This document shows, in pieces, positions 52,900 through 63,400 of a stretch of DNA of 64,000 nt. The position numbers were made by a program, and so were the translations under genes. Position 1 is the stretch's first letter; each line of letters starts with the position of its first letter. This DNA is from Pomacea canaliculata (taxonomy: Eukaryota > Mollusca > Gastropoda > Architaenioglossa > Ampullariidae): NCBI RefSeq assembly GCF_003073045.1, contig NC_037593.1, positions 18,652,725 to 18,716,724 of the forward strand, read 5' to 3'. Under the pieces are notes generated by a model, which worked only from the letters and a program-made list of their open reading frames with translations, did not search any database and was not told where the DNA came from.

Positions 52900-53589
52900 G
52901 CATAAAAACGAAGATCAAGACAGACTTGCAATGTATAGTTGTGACACTCCGCCCCCGATTTGCAATTACTAATTAAGTCTCCTTGTATGTCATCGACGAT
53001 CGCCAGGATGTCATTACATCGAAATCTTCATCGTCGGTAGAGGGCTAAATCATCCCATGAATCGAAGGAATTAGTTTGATCATGAAATATTGTTTCTGCT
53101 AAGATTTCTCTCCACTTCATACAGCATCAAGTATGCTGCAGCCATCTTTAGTGAGCATCACGCGAGTTAGAGGCGGGTAAGGTCGTCTGTACATTTACGG
53201 GTGGATCGGCCGGGTAGAGGGGCCAAAACTTGACACACGACTTGACCTTTGCTGGACGTGAAGACTGTGCCGACCTCTGACGACCCTTCGTGGCCTCGCG
53301 GCGAGATGAAGCTTCGGCCCCGTGATGATTTCTACTCAGTCTTAAATTCTTTCATCGTGTTGGTGCTTATGGCAAAAGCAAGGTCCTCCACAATATCTTC
53401 ATTTCTGGTGCACGGCAAATCGCGTGGTCGAATAAAAAAAGGTGCTCAATTTAAATAATTAATAAAATGCAGGGATTTCTGAAACAGGCCAATAGATGAC
53501 ATAGATGATGACAATTTGTGATGTTTGCCTACAGGTGAATGAACAGATAGTAGTATCAGCTGACAAAGTACTAGGAGGATGAAGAAACT
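52900..53589. other. Gene-free stretch
   Basis: No exon, RNA gene or clear repeat is recognisable. Short open frames have no domain. Confidence 0.45.
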
Positions 53590-53738
53590 GAAGTGTAGAC
53601 ACATTTCGTTGCAGTCTGCAATGCCAACGCATTAAATATACATATAGTATGTATGCCTGCCCTTGTGAGCAAAAGAAAAATTTCTGTCTTGGGTCTCCTC
53701 TACAGACAATAAAGTCTGATTTGATTTTGATTTGATTT
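53590..53738 (+). mobile_element. 3' end of a LINE or LINE-tailed SINE
   Basis: The segment ends GACAATAAAGTCTGATTTGA followed by GATTTT/GATTT repeats. An AATAAAGTCTGATT end running into a short tandem tail is typical of 3' ends of non-LTR elements in molluscs. No coding part is attached and the left border is a guess. Confidence 0.5.
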
Positions 53739-53963
53739 GTGCTTCGGCAGTTCGTATAGGCCAGCAATGTCGATCGCATTTGATTTTGGCTTCGTGTACG
53801 ACACTGATTGTTGTGGTGCAGGCGAAGTTATTTTCTTGTCCAAACTGTCGGGAAAATAGAGTTCTATTTCTAATACTTCGGACAATGGCATGGAGACTTC
53901 TTTGTCCTCCACCTGAGCAACGGCCATTAAATTGTGTACCACGTGATAGGCATCCTGGCGGCT

Positions 53964-54148
53964 CTCTATACCAGGGGTGGGCAATTAATTTTCCCAAGGG
54001 GCCGCATGAGAAATTGGGATGGTTTTAGAGGGCCGGACTAATACAGTTAACTCAGTTTTACCCAATACTGTATATATAGTATATATATACTGGCAGGCCA
54101 GCGGGCGGGCCGGTCAGAGACAGGAGGCGGCCCACCTCTGCTCTATAC
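53964..54148. mobile_element. hAT-type MITE with 8-bp target duplication
   Basis: Termini CAGGGGTGGGC (from 53972) and GCCCACCTCTG (to 54140) are inverted repeats with one mismatch. Both sides carry the identical 8-base duplication CTCTATAC (53964-53971 and 54141-54148), diagnostic for hAT elements. The element is 169 bases, with no coding capacity, and contains a TATATA-rich centre and the stretch GGGCCGGTCAGAGACAGGAG shared with 19.7 kb. The perfect duplication suggests a fairly recent insertion, about 700 bases upstream of the zinc-finger gene. Confidence 0.9.
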
Positions 54149-54836
54149 AAATTTCAACACATGGGCGGTAACTCTCGTCAAAAGAAAATACGGAGTTGTT
54201 CTTAGTGATCAAAACTGATTTGAAACTTCTAGAATCTACACTCTAGAGTCATAGTTTCATGGTGTGACTACGTACACTTCTACGTCCACAAGTTCCACCT
54301 ACACGGTATGTCTCATTCCTCTAAATCTGAGCACGGACAGACATAATTTATTTATTTTACCTCCTTGTTTCTGTTCTGAGACGTTAAATGACTTGATTTT
54401 CAGCAGTTTGTCCGACCCACTAAAGATGGCGACGGTTTTATTCAATATAGCCAGTACCACATAATCTTAGATAAAAAAAAGCGTAAAATTCAGTAATTTT
54501 ACAGAATTTCCTACTGAGTAAGAACCTACGTGTTTAAAGAAAGCCGCAGCAGTAAAAGCTTTTCTCTTTCATTGTAATAGAGCGGCTAAGTGAAATCTCC
54601 CTTGCTTTTAAATGTTTGCTTATAATTTCCATCACAACTGAATCATTACAATTGTCATGTTTCAGGTCTGATAAGATTACAACAGACTCAGGAGGTCCTC
54701 TATTGTCACTAGAAAGAATAGAGTTGATGAAGCTAAGATCTTGAGCTTCATGGAAAGTTAGTCAACAGTAAGTGTAAAAGTACTTTTACCCAAAAGACAA
54801 TAAATACAAACAGTAATTTTTGGAGAGCACAGAGAT
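54149..54836 (+). promoter_or_regulatory. 5' flank and probable leader of the zinc-finger gene
   Basis: The sequence from about 54660 to 54836 is partly conserved with the flank of the decayed paralogue at 52 kb, including AGTAAGTGT at 54768-54776, which resembles a splice donor. So part of this stretch is probably a 5' untranslated exon. No definite promoter element can be named. Confidence 0.35.
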
Positions 54837-55460
54837 ATGTTTGCCATGAAGAGCAAGATGCAGGTCCCATGTACATTCATAAAGACTGAAACGAAATATA
54901 TTGGTGAGGCACAAGAAGATTTAAGAAATAATGTAATACCTAAAGCAGAAAGTTCATTTTGCTCTGATTATAATGAGACAAAATGTTTACAGAATGATTT
55001 CATGCAGCATGACAGTATCTTTGACCAAGAACTCCATGATATACAAATTGATCCAGTTGCACAGACAAACTGGAGGTGTGAGAATGTTCCGAAAGTGGAG
55101 ATGAATTCTCAAGATTCCACTTCCTTCATTAAAATTGAACAGCAAGATATGTTTGCCATGAACAGCAAGATGCAGGTCCCATGTACATTCATAAAGACTG
55201 AAACGAAATATATTGGTGAGGCACAAGAAGATTTAAGAAATAATGTAATACCTAAAGCAGAAAGTTCATTTTGCTCTGATTATAATGAGACAAAATGTTT
55301 ACAGAATGATTTCATGCAGCATGACAGTATCTTTGACCAAAAACTCCATTATATAAAAATTGATCCAGATGCACAGACAAACTGGAGGTGTGAGAATGTT
55401 CCGAAAGTGGAGATGAATTCTCAAGATTCCACTTCCTTCATTAAAATTGAACAGCAAGAC
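54837..55460 (+). repeat. 312-bp tandem duplication inside the zinc-finger gene
   Basis: Units 54837-55148 and 55149-55460 differ at only a handful of bases and keep the frame (104 codons each). Changes include AAG to AAC at codon 5 and a small cluster around DQELHDIQIDP versus DQKLHYIKIDP. Confidence 0.97.
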
Positions 55461-56999
55461 AGTCACATTGTGAAGATAGAAGGGCCACATATGACTGAGC
55501 GTAATCATATAGTAAAGACTGAGAGATCCTGGCCTGGCCAGGATGTAATTTCTCAACTTGATAGTGATAATGAATTTTATTGGAACTGCCAAGGTGATAC
55601 TTATGAAGTGAAGACACAGTATGCAAAAAGACCAGTCACTTCTGAGGTCAAGCATGAAGCTCCCTCAGGTCAAGGCGTTGGTTCTGCAGTAAAGTCAGAG
55701 CAGACAAAATCACACACTCAGTCCACAATAATGGAGCACTTGAAGGCACAGAGTGTACCACAGGAGGTGGAGTGCAATTGCAGGAAAAATAAAGATATTT
55801 TAGCATGTATATCATCACCTGAACTTCAAGATATGGATGCTGCTGGATGTAAAAATATACCGGTGATGGATATTGTGACTGAAAATCCTCAGCATGAGAG
55901 AAATGTAAATGTGACAGAAGCAAGCTTCAGTACTGAGTCAGAAAAACAGCACCCTAGTAGTGATATTGAATCTGATAAGTGCAAAGTGTGTATTTCTTCA
56001 TTCCATTTTCTATCCTTGCACAAAAAACATATGTCGGACCACACTGGTAAACCTCACAAGTGCAGAGGATGTAAAGCTGCCTTCAAAAGATTATCTGATT
56101 TGAAAAGGCATATGCGGGCTCACCGTGATAAGAAGCCTCACCAGTGCAGTGTGTGTAAAGCTACATTTAAAAGATTATCCAATTTAAAACGACATGCGCA
56201 GGTTCACAGGGATGAGAGGCCTCACCAGTGCAGTGTATGTAAAGCTGCATTTAAAAGATTATCCCATTTGAAAGTACATATGCAGGTTCACAGGGATGAG
56301 AGGCCTCACCAGTGCAGTGTATGTGAAGGTGCATTTAAAAGATTATCCCATTTGAAAGGACATATGGAGCTTCACATGGATGAGAGGCCTCACCAGTGCA
56401 GTGTATGTAAAGCTGCATTTAAAAGATTACCCGATTTGAAAGGGCATATGCAGGTTCACAGGGATGAGAGGCCTCACCAGTGCAGTATATGTGAAGCCTC
56501 ATTTAAAAGTTTATCCGATTTGAAACGACATGCGCTGGTTCACAGGGATGAGAGGCCTCACAAGTGCAGTGTATGTGAAGCTGCATTTAAAAGATTATCC
56601 GATTTGAAAGGGCATATGCAGGTTCACAGGGATGAGAGGCCTCACCAGTGCAGTGTATGTGAAGCCTCATTTAAAAGATTATCCGATTTGAAAGGACATA
56701 TGGAGCTTCACATGGATGAGAGGCCTCACCAGTGCAGTGTATGTAAAGCTGCGTTTAAAAGATTATCCCATTTGAAAGGACATATGCAGGTTCACAGGGA
56801 TGAGAGGCCTCACCAGTGCAGTGTATGTAAAGTTGCATTTAAAAGATTATCCGATTTGAAACGACATGCGCAGGTTCACAGGGATGAGAGGCCTCACCAG
56901 TGCAGTGTATGTAAAGCTGCATTTAAAAGATTATCCGATTTGGAAGGACATACGCAGGTTCACAAAGATAAGAAGCCTTACCAGAGCAGGGTTTGTTAA
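54837..56999 (+). CDS. C2H2 zinc-finger protein with 12 fingers and a duplicated KxE-rich N-terminus
   Basis: Single open exon of 720 codons encoding a nuclear DNA-binding protein. Residues 1-104 and 105-208 are a recent tandem duplication. The N-terminal half is rich in SUMO-acceptor-like (I/V)KxE motifs: IKTE (15, 119), IKIE (98, 202), VKIE (212), VKTE (226), then VKHE and VKSE, plus four PKxE. Twelve C2H2 fingers of CX2CX12HX3H type begin at about residues 382, 409, 437, 465, 493, 521, 549, 577, 605, 633, 661 and 689. Linkers read (D/R)ERPHQC rather than TGEKPYxC. Finger helices are nearly alike (RLSDLKG, RLSHLKG, RLSNLKR), differing mostly at contact positions 3 and 6. The frame ends just after KKPYQSRVC, where a further finger would begin; its first Cys is Ser. 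Decayed fingers follow for 1 kb. It may be one coding exon behind an untranslated leader. Targets unknown. Confidence 0.9.
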   Translation: MFAMKSKMQVPCTFIKTETKYIGEAQEDLRNNVIPKAESSFCSDYNETKCLQNDFMQHDSIFDQELHDIQIDPVAQTNWRCENVPKVEMNSQDSTSFIKIEQQDMFAMNSKMQVPCTFIKTETKYIGEAQEDLRNNVIPKAESSFCSDYNETKCLQNDFMQHDSIFDQKLHYIKIDPDAQTNWRCENVPKVEMNSQDSTSFIKIEQQDSHIVKIEGPHMTERNHIVKTERSWPGQDVISQLDSDNEFYWNCQGDTYEVKTQYAKRPVTSEVKHEAPSGQGVGSAVKSEQTKSHTQSTIMEHLKAQSVPQEVECNCRKNKDILACISSPELQDMDAAGCKNIPVMDIVTENPQHERNVNVTEASFSTESEKQHPSSDIESDKCKVCISSFHFLSLHKKHMSDHTGKPHKCRGCKAAFKRLSDLKRHMRAHRDKKPHQCSVCKATFKRLSNLKRHAQVHRDERPHQCSVCKAAFKRLSHLKVHMQVHRDERPHQCSVCEGAFKRLSHLKGHMELHMDERPHQCSVCKAAFKRLPDLKGHMQVHRDERPHQCSICEASFKSLSDLKRHALVHRDERPHKCSVCEAAFKRLSDLKGHMQVHRDERPHQCSVCEASFKRLSDLKGHMELHMDERPHQCSVCKAAFKRLSHLKGHMQVHRDERPHQCSVCKVAFKRLSDLKRHAQVHRDERPHQCSVCKAAFKRLSDLEGHTQVHKDKKPYQSRVC
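56055..56975 (+). repeat. 84-bp tandem finger repeats
   Basis: Eleven consecutive 84-base units, each coding one finger plus linker, with very high mutual identity at DNA level (for example CACAGGGATGAGAGGCCTCA recurs in most units). Such likeness points to recent unit duplication or conversion. Confidence 0.93.
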
Positions 57000-58075
57000 G
57001 TGGCATTTAAAAGATTATCCAATTTGAAACAACATATGCTTGTTCATAGTGATGAGAAGCATCACCAGTGAAGGGTTTGTAAAGCTGTATTTGAAACATT
57101 ATCCTATTTGAAACAGCATCGGCAAATCTACAGTAACAAGAAGCCTTACCAGTGCAACAAATGTAAATCTGCCTTCAAAAAATCAAATGCTTGGAAACAG
57201 CAGGACAGGATCACAGTGATAAGCCTCACAAATGCAGTGTGTGTAACATTGCCTTCAAAAGTTTATTTCATTTGAAACAGCATATGCAGGTCCATAGCAA
57301 TAACAAATCTTACCGTTGAAGTGTGTGTTAATCTGCTTTTAACTTCTTTAATTGGTTTGAAAAGACACAATCTAATTCATAATTATGTTGAATCTTACCC
57401 GTGCAGTGTATGTAAAACTTCTTTTAGACAGTTATCTACTTTCAAAAGACACAAGGTGAGTCACGGTGATTCTAAACCTCACTAGTCTGATGTGTCTAAA
57501 GCTGCTTTCAAGTCCTCACCTGCTTAGAAAATGCACATGCTAATCTACAGTGATGTGTCAAGTGCATTGTGTGTAAAGTTGCTTTTAGGTGTTCATCTAC
57601 TTTAAAAACACAGATGATGACCTATGATGATCTTTGCTGTTACCCGTGCATGCTAGGTAAAGCTGCTTTGAAGTGCTTATCAAGTCATCATCCTTGCAAA
57701 CTGTGAAAAGCTGATTTTAGATGATCTATTTTGAAAACAGGAAGGCTGATCCCTAGAGGGGTTAAACCATCCTAGTGCCATATTTGTAATGCTGGGATTA
57801 GGTCATTCAATTTCAAACAACACATGCTCATTTGTTGCTGTGTTACACCTGACCAGTGCAGTTTGTGTAAAGCTGTTTCTTTGGCTTAAAATATGACATT
57901 GTGATTCACTGTGATTCTAAACCTCCTCAGTTCATTTCAAGAGACTATTTGAGAGCAGAGTATTTGAAAATGCATATAATAAGCTACAGAGATGAGAGAT
58001 GTTAAACCTTACCTTTGCAGTGTGTGTAAAGCTGCTTTAAGAGACTTGTCCTCCATCAGATACAGGTATCACCTG
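57000..58075 (+). pseudogene. Decayed zinc-finger array behind the intact gene
   Basis: Remains of about ten fingers in the same orientation and order follow the stop: for instance AFKRLSNLKQHMLVH, KCSVCNIAFKSLFHLKQH, CSVCKTSFRQLSTFKRHK and, near 58015, CSVCKAALRDLSS. They are broken by stops (57070, 57318, 57483 region) and frame changes, and many zinc ligands are lost. They are more diverged from each other than the intact fingers. Either the gene once had more than 20 fingers and was cut short, or a second finger array merged here and decayed. Confidence 0.8.
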
Positions 58076-58215
58076 GCTGTAAGAAATTTATCAATGATTA
58101 AAATTTGCAGCTGTTTAAAGTATATTATCATATTGACATATACCGGTATATTCAACATTTTTGTATTATTTAATCACAGCTAATGTGCTAAAATTAAGGG
58201 ATGGGTGCTGGGGTT

Positions 58216-58235
58216 GTGTGTGGGGGGGGGGGGAG
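58216..58235. repeat. Poly(G)-rich tract
   Basis: A TGTGTGT run into a G run of about 11, low-complexity DNA between the decayed fingers and the LINE. Confidence 0.8.
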
Positions 58236-58494
58236 AGAAGAAAATAGTAATTGATGGAAAGGAAGTCAGAGAGTTGAATGGGGCAAATAATAATTTATGT
58301 TGTAGACATTGAGGCACTGATCTTGGTTTTCCTATTGTTGACTTTTCCTTGTATTTATTTTCTTGTGGATTGTTTTGTCTATTTCTTTTTCAAATTATTT
58401 GTTTTGCTGCAAAATGAAGTTCTCCCTATAGCATTTTTTAAACAGAAGGTATTACTTTTTATTTAAAGTATCTAATACAGTGGGATTTAGATAT

Positions 58495-60486
58495 CATGAT
58501 CATCATCATTCCTTGCTACTCCTCAAGGAGCGTAGGGCCGCAACAACACCTCGCCAGCGGACCCGGTTTTGGGCAGCCCCCCTCAGTTGGGCCCCTGTGG
58601 TTCCGGCAGCCTTTGCCTCGCTCTCTACTGATCTTCTCCAAGTCTGTTTTGGCCTCCCAACTTTCCTCTTCCCCTGCGGGTTCCAGTCAAGTGCCTGCCT
58701 GGCAATGGTGTCAGCTGGTTTGCGCAGGGTGTGTCCTATCCAGCCCCACTTGCGCTTTTTGATGTCTTGGCTAGTGGCATTCTGGTTAGTTCTTTCCCAC
58801 AGGCTGCTGTTGGAGATCCTCTCAGGCCATCTTATTCTCAAAATATGGCGAAGGCATCGGTTGGTAAAGGTCTGGAGCTTGTTGTTGATGGTGTTTGTCA
58901 CTCTCCAAGTTTCAGAGCCATACAGTAGGACTGCCTTCACATTGGTGTTAAATATGCGGGTCTTGCTGCGAAGGGATAATGCTGGGGAGTTCCAGATGGG
59001 GCGCAGACTGTTGAAAGCATGCCTGGCCTTGTTTATGCGGCTTCTGATGTTGTCGTCCGCTCCACCATCCTTGCTGACGATGCTCCCCAGATATGTGAAG
59101 CGGTCTGTTTCTAGGATGTTCTCTCCTTGAAGTTGAATTGGAAGTTCCTGCTTGTTGAATTTCATCACTTCGGTCTTCTTTTTGTTGATCTTTAAGCCGG
59201 TCTTTTCTGCTTCCTCTGCTAGCTTGCTCAGTTTGGTTTGTGCATGCTGCTGCCGATGAGATAGGAGACTAATGTCATCTGCAAAGTCCAGGTCTTCTAG
59301 CTGTTTAGTGAAGGTCCACTGGATACCGGTGGTGTTGTCTTGGGTCGTCTTACGCATAACCCAATCTATGACCATCAGGAAGATTGTCGGTGATAGTATG
59401 CAACCCTATCTTACACCAGTCTTCATTACAAAAGGTTTAGTGAGTTTGCCATTATGGATAACTTGGCAGGATGAGTCTTCATACAATCCCTGGACGATGT
59501 TTATGAATTTAGCGGAATACCATAGTGGTTCATCAGCCTCCAGATGACGTCCCTGTCTACACTGTCGAAGGCCTTCTCAAAGTCCACAAAGGTTATATAA
59601 AGGGAGGATTGCCATTCGATGGACTGTTCTATGATGATACGAAGGGTTGCAATGTGGTCAGTGCATGATTTGTCCTGGCGAAACCCTGCTTGTTCTGGTC
59701 TCATTCTCATGTCTAGTGCCTTCTTCAGTCTCTCTAGTATTATCCTTGTCAGGACTTTGCTGGGGATGGACAGCAGCATGATTCCCCGCCAGTTGTTGCA
59801 CTGGGAGAGGTCTCCTTTCTTTGGTAGTTTGACCAGGTGGCCTAATTTCCAGTCTGCTGGGACTAGCTCTTGTTCCCAGATCTTGTGTAGGAGGGGCTGT
59901 AAAATTGTTGCTGTTGTTTCTGGGTCTGCCTTTAATGCTTCGGGAGGTATGCCGTCCGGGCCTGTTGCTTTGCCATCTTTCATGCTTTTGATAGCTTTGA
60001 TGATTTCTGTCTTAGTGGGAGGGCTGGTGTTGACATGAAGTTGTGCAGTTGCTGGTGGTATGTCAGGTAAAGATGTTGGATGAGGTCTATTCAGCATCTC
60101 TTCGAAGTACCCCATCCAGCGGTCTCTTTGTTCTGCATCATTTGTTATGGTCTTGCCGTTTTTATCTTTCACCAGCTTGTTTGAGTTTACGCTCTTGCCT
60201 GACAGAGTTCGTGTTATTTCATATAATCTCTTCATGTTTCCCTGTGTGGCTGCTGTCTCTGCTTCCTCTGTTAGTTCATGGGTGAAGCGTCTCTTGTCCT
60301 CCCTTGCCGACCTCTTCACTTGGCGGTTGGCTTCCCAGTATTTCGCTCTGAGGCCTTCTTTCTCTTGCTGGTCTTGGCACTGGTTGAGCTTCTGTTTCAG
60401 TCCCTTTCTTGATTCAATCTTTGCCCAGGTCTCTTGGGTCATCCATTCCTTATGTTTTCTTTCCCTCTTTTAGTTTTTTTTAGGGT
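58495..60486 (-). mobile_element. 5'-truncated RTE-like LINE with target-site duplication
   Basis: The minus strand encodes most of a LINE reverse transcriptase. The first part (60442-59501) carries DGKATGPDGIPPEALKA, LPKKGD, NWRGIMLLSIPSKVLTRI, PEQAGFR and FVDFEKAFDSVDR. The second (to 58506) carries the catalytic FADD box (LDFADDISLL), TYLGS, a C-terminal stretch WNPQGKRKVGRP and a stop. Between them one frame change (after HYGIP) and one in-frame stop (GVR*GCILSP) break the frame. The endonuclease domain is missing, as expected for 5' truncation. The 3' end runs into ATGATGATCATGAT. TTTAGATAT occurs on both sides (58486-58494 and 60487-60495), a probable target duplication that extends to 13 bases with one mismatch. 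I place it in the RTE group by the look of the C-terminus; the superfamily is less sure than LINE itself. Confidence 0.88.
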
Positions 60487-63400
60487 TTTAGATATAGTGA
60501 TTTACATTTATTGCAGGGACACTTTACTGATGTTTTTAAAGTTTTAATGTTTGCAGAGCACTGCAATTGACATAGACCTAATAAAGGCAAAATGTTTGGA
60601 TAGAAGGTTTTTTAGCTTCCTGATTCTTTTTGCTCATTGAAATTGATGGCATAATAATTGCAATCTGGTTTTTTTTAATTAGTATCCCTTGATATGCATA
60701 TGAAGATCCTGTTCCTACTGAAGGATAAATTACTCCAAATGACTGAATAATTTACATCTGCTTGTAAGAATTTCTTATTCTGAATTAATTGCAAAATTTA
60801 TGTTTGCAGTGTTCAAAGAATGAAACAATTTTCAGCAGATACATTGTTTTGTTTGTTTGACTTTTATGATAAACATGTGACATTCCTAGTTCTAGTTCTT
60901 AGAGCATGAATTTGCAGGTTTTCTTTTTGAGATATTTTGGAATGAATATGTTGGACTGGTGTTCATTAAAGAAACTATCAAATGCAATGTGAATGATTTT
61001 TTTTTATTTTGCAAAATGGTAATTATTAAAAGCAATTTAAGAAAATTACTCAAGGGGCCTTCAAGGAGTTGTCATTGAGCAATAGCAGAGAGGAAGAGAA
61101 AATGAATGAAAGAAGGAAATAAAAATGTCACATTCATCTCATATCACATTCATCTTTCCGTGTGACATTTTTTAGACATAACTATAAGCACTCTTAAAAA
61201 TTAACTTCATTATTATTAGCGATTGATCCTTGACATGGTCTTGTTACTAGCGATGTACATATGTATGTATGAGTAGTATGTATGTGTGCATGATGTATAC
61301 TTGCATATGTTGTAGGCTGATAAGTAGGGATACACTAACCTTGACCACCTCTTAAGTAAATGGAGGACAACAAATGTAGAGTTCACAAACCTCTTGTATA
61401 TACTAGTTATATCTCAATTCCATCTACAGGAACCTTTTCTAGCAAAACGAAAGTTGATAGTCATGAAAGTCCAGCGGTGTGAGTGGAAACAGGTGAGCTT
61501 ATGCAACAAGGAGGGGGAAACCGTAGCTGTCTGCTTTATGTCCTGTCTCCTTTCCCATTCAATTTGCAGGTGTAGCCTTAAAACAGCTCAGATGAACTCT
61601 TGAGCTTGTTTCATTTTGCCAGTCCTAAATGTTTGCCTTATTTCTTTTGGAGATGTACTGCAAATTTCTATAACGTTTGCATTCCTTAGCAGGCTGGATA
61701 TTTAATTTACAATTGAGTGGATGTAAAATTATACATTACAGTTAAATATTTCAGCTTGTGTGACCTGACTGCTTTGTCGTCTGCTAATAGTTTTCTTTAC
61801 ATGCAGCTTAACCGCTGTGGATTACAAGGTCGGTGGTTCAATCATTGAATGGATCAACTCCTGCTTTGCAACAATAGGGGACTTCGTTTATCAGAAAAGT
61901 AAAAACAATGGGACAAAGAAGAGGGTTAATCCTCTTGGCTATTGCCCTAGACACGATGAACCACTTTCACTGCACCTTTAGTTGTGGCCTCGTGGCTATG
62001 AAATCCCTTACCCTTTTACTCTTCTACTTTTAATATTTTACATTTTAGCATCAGCGCTCATTTTCATTAAGCACAGTGGACACAATGGTACCCTTCGTCT
62101 TCCAGTTCCTAGGGTGGGTCTAAGTTGATATCAACACATTCAGGCTCTGGTTCGGAAATTCCTGTTGCTCGGATCCCCGCAAGATATGGCTTACCTTATC
62201 TCTCAGCACGAGACCACGAGTTGTAAACAGAGCCACGCAACCAATATTATTCCCTTTGTCTGTTACATATCTTTCATCATCCCATACGGCATTCTATACA
62301 AAACACACCTGTATGCTATGCGAGTGCGTCCGTGTGTGTGAGAGAGAGAGATTGTAAAGTCCCAGGAGCTCCATATGGCCGGAATATGGTGTTATATAAG
62401 TTAACATTTTTATTTAAAATATTGTGTATTTATTTTGTCTTTCTTCGGTAGATTTCTACATTAACGGTTGCGGTGTCCAAACATTACTTGAGGATGTTTG
62501 TAAAGGACCAAGCTGCTTTGCATTCTTAGGTTTAATTTCCTGGTAAGAGAAGGCCGACAGAGATGTGCTCACATTACTAACCTGAAATGTCCATGAAGCT
62601 TTTCTTGAAAGGACACCATTCAGCACTCGTCAAACAGTGTTTTAAAGCAAATAACATGTAGGAACACTTTGCTTGCATTTTGCTGTGTGTGAAAAGGGAG
62701 GATTGTGTTCAGTAAGGATGGGGTGCACAGTGACCGTGTGTTAGTAATATCCTTTCTACCTTTCCTGTCGATGAAAATGGAAAAGAGAGTAGAGAGACCA
62801 CCTGCCAGTCTCCTTGACAACGTGACTCGGGCAGACCGAGCTGATGCACGTGCAGAGACGGTTACATAGAGAAAGTTGGGTGGACCGTGACAATACATTT
62901 ATTTTTAGACGAACTGAGTGCAGGGGAAGCACAAGAGAATGTAACACGTGCAGTTTGTGATTCTCGTTGTATGCTATTGTCCAGGAATACCTTAGTAAGC
63001 CCGCTAAACTTTACACATGCTTGGTGGATTAAAGATGGCCTACGGCTAAATCCGACAGGAAACTCTTGGGAGCATTAATTAAATCCAGAGCAAGCGGACG
63101 TTTTATCACAACAGTAATGTCGATGTATGACTCACAATATCTGGTCAAGTACTGTCGTGTGTTAATGCAGGAATAAGACAACTAGCATGGTTTATTCACA
63201 AAAGGGAGGCAAGCGAACCTGACGTATGTGAAGTGTGAGTGATGTCCCCTGTCCATGTATACCGATGCTGACATACATCTCGAGAAGCGAGAACATTATG
63301 TTGTTAAAGGAACAGACCGATTTTTTTTTTGGGGGGGGGAGGGTTTCTCTTCCCATGGAGCCAGTAGCGCGGTCATCAAAAGGAGAGTGTGGGTGCCACA

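Noticed and set aside
58480-60473. Plus-strand frames of 139 and 216 codons
   Set aside because: They are antisense to the LINE reverse transcriptase.
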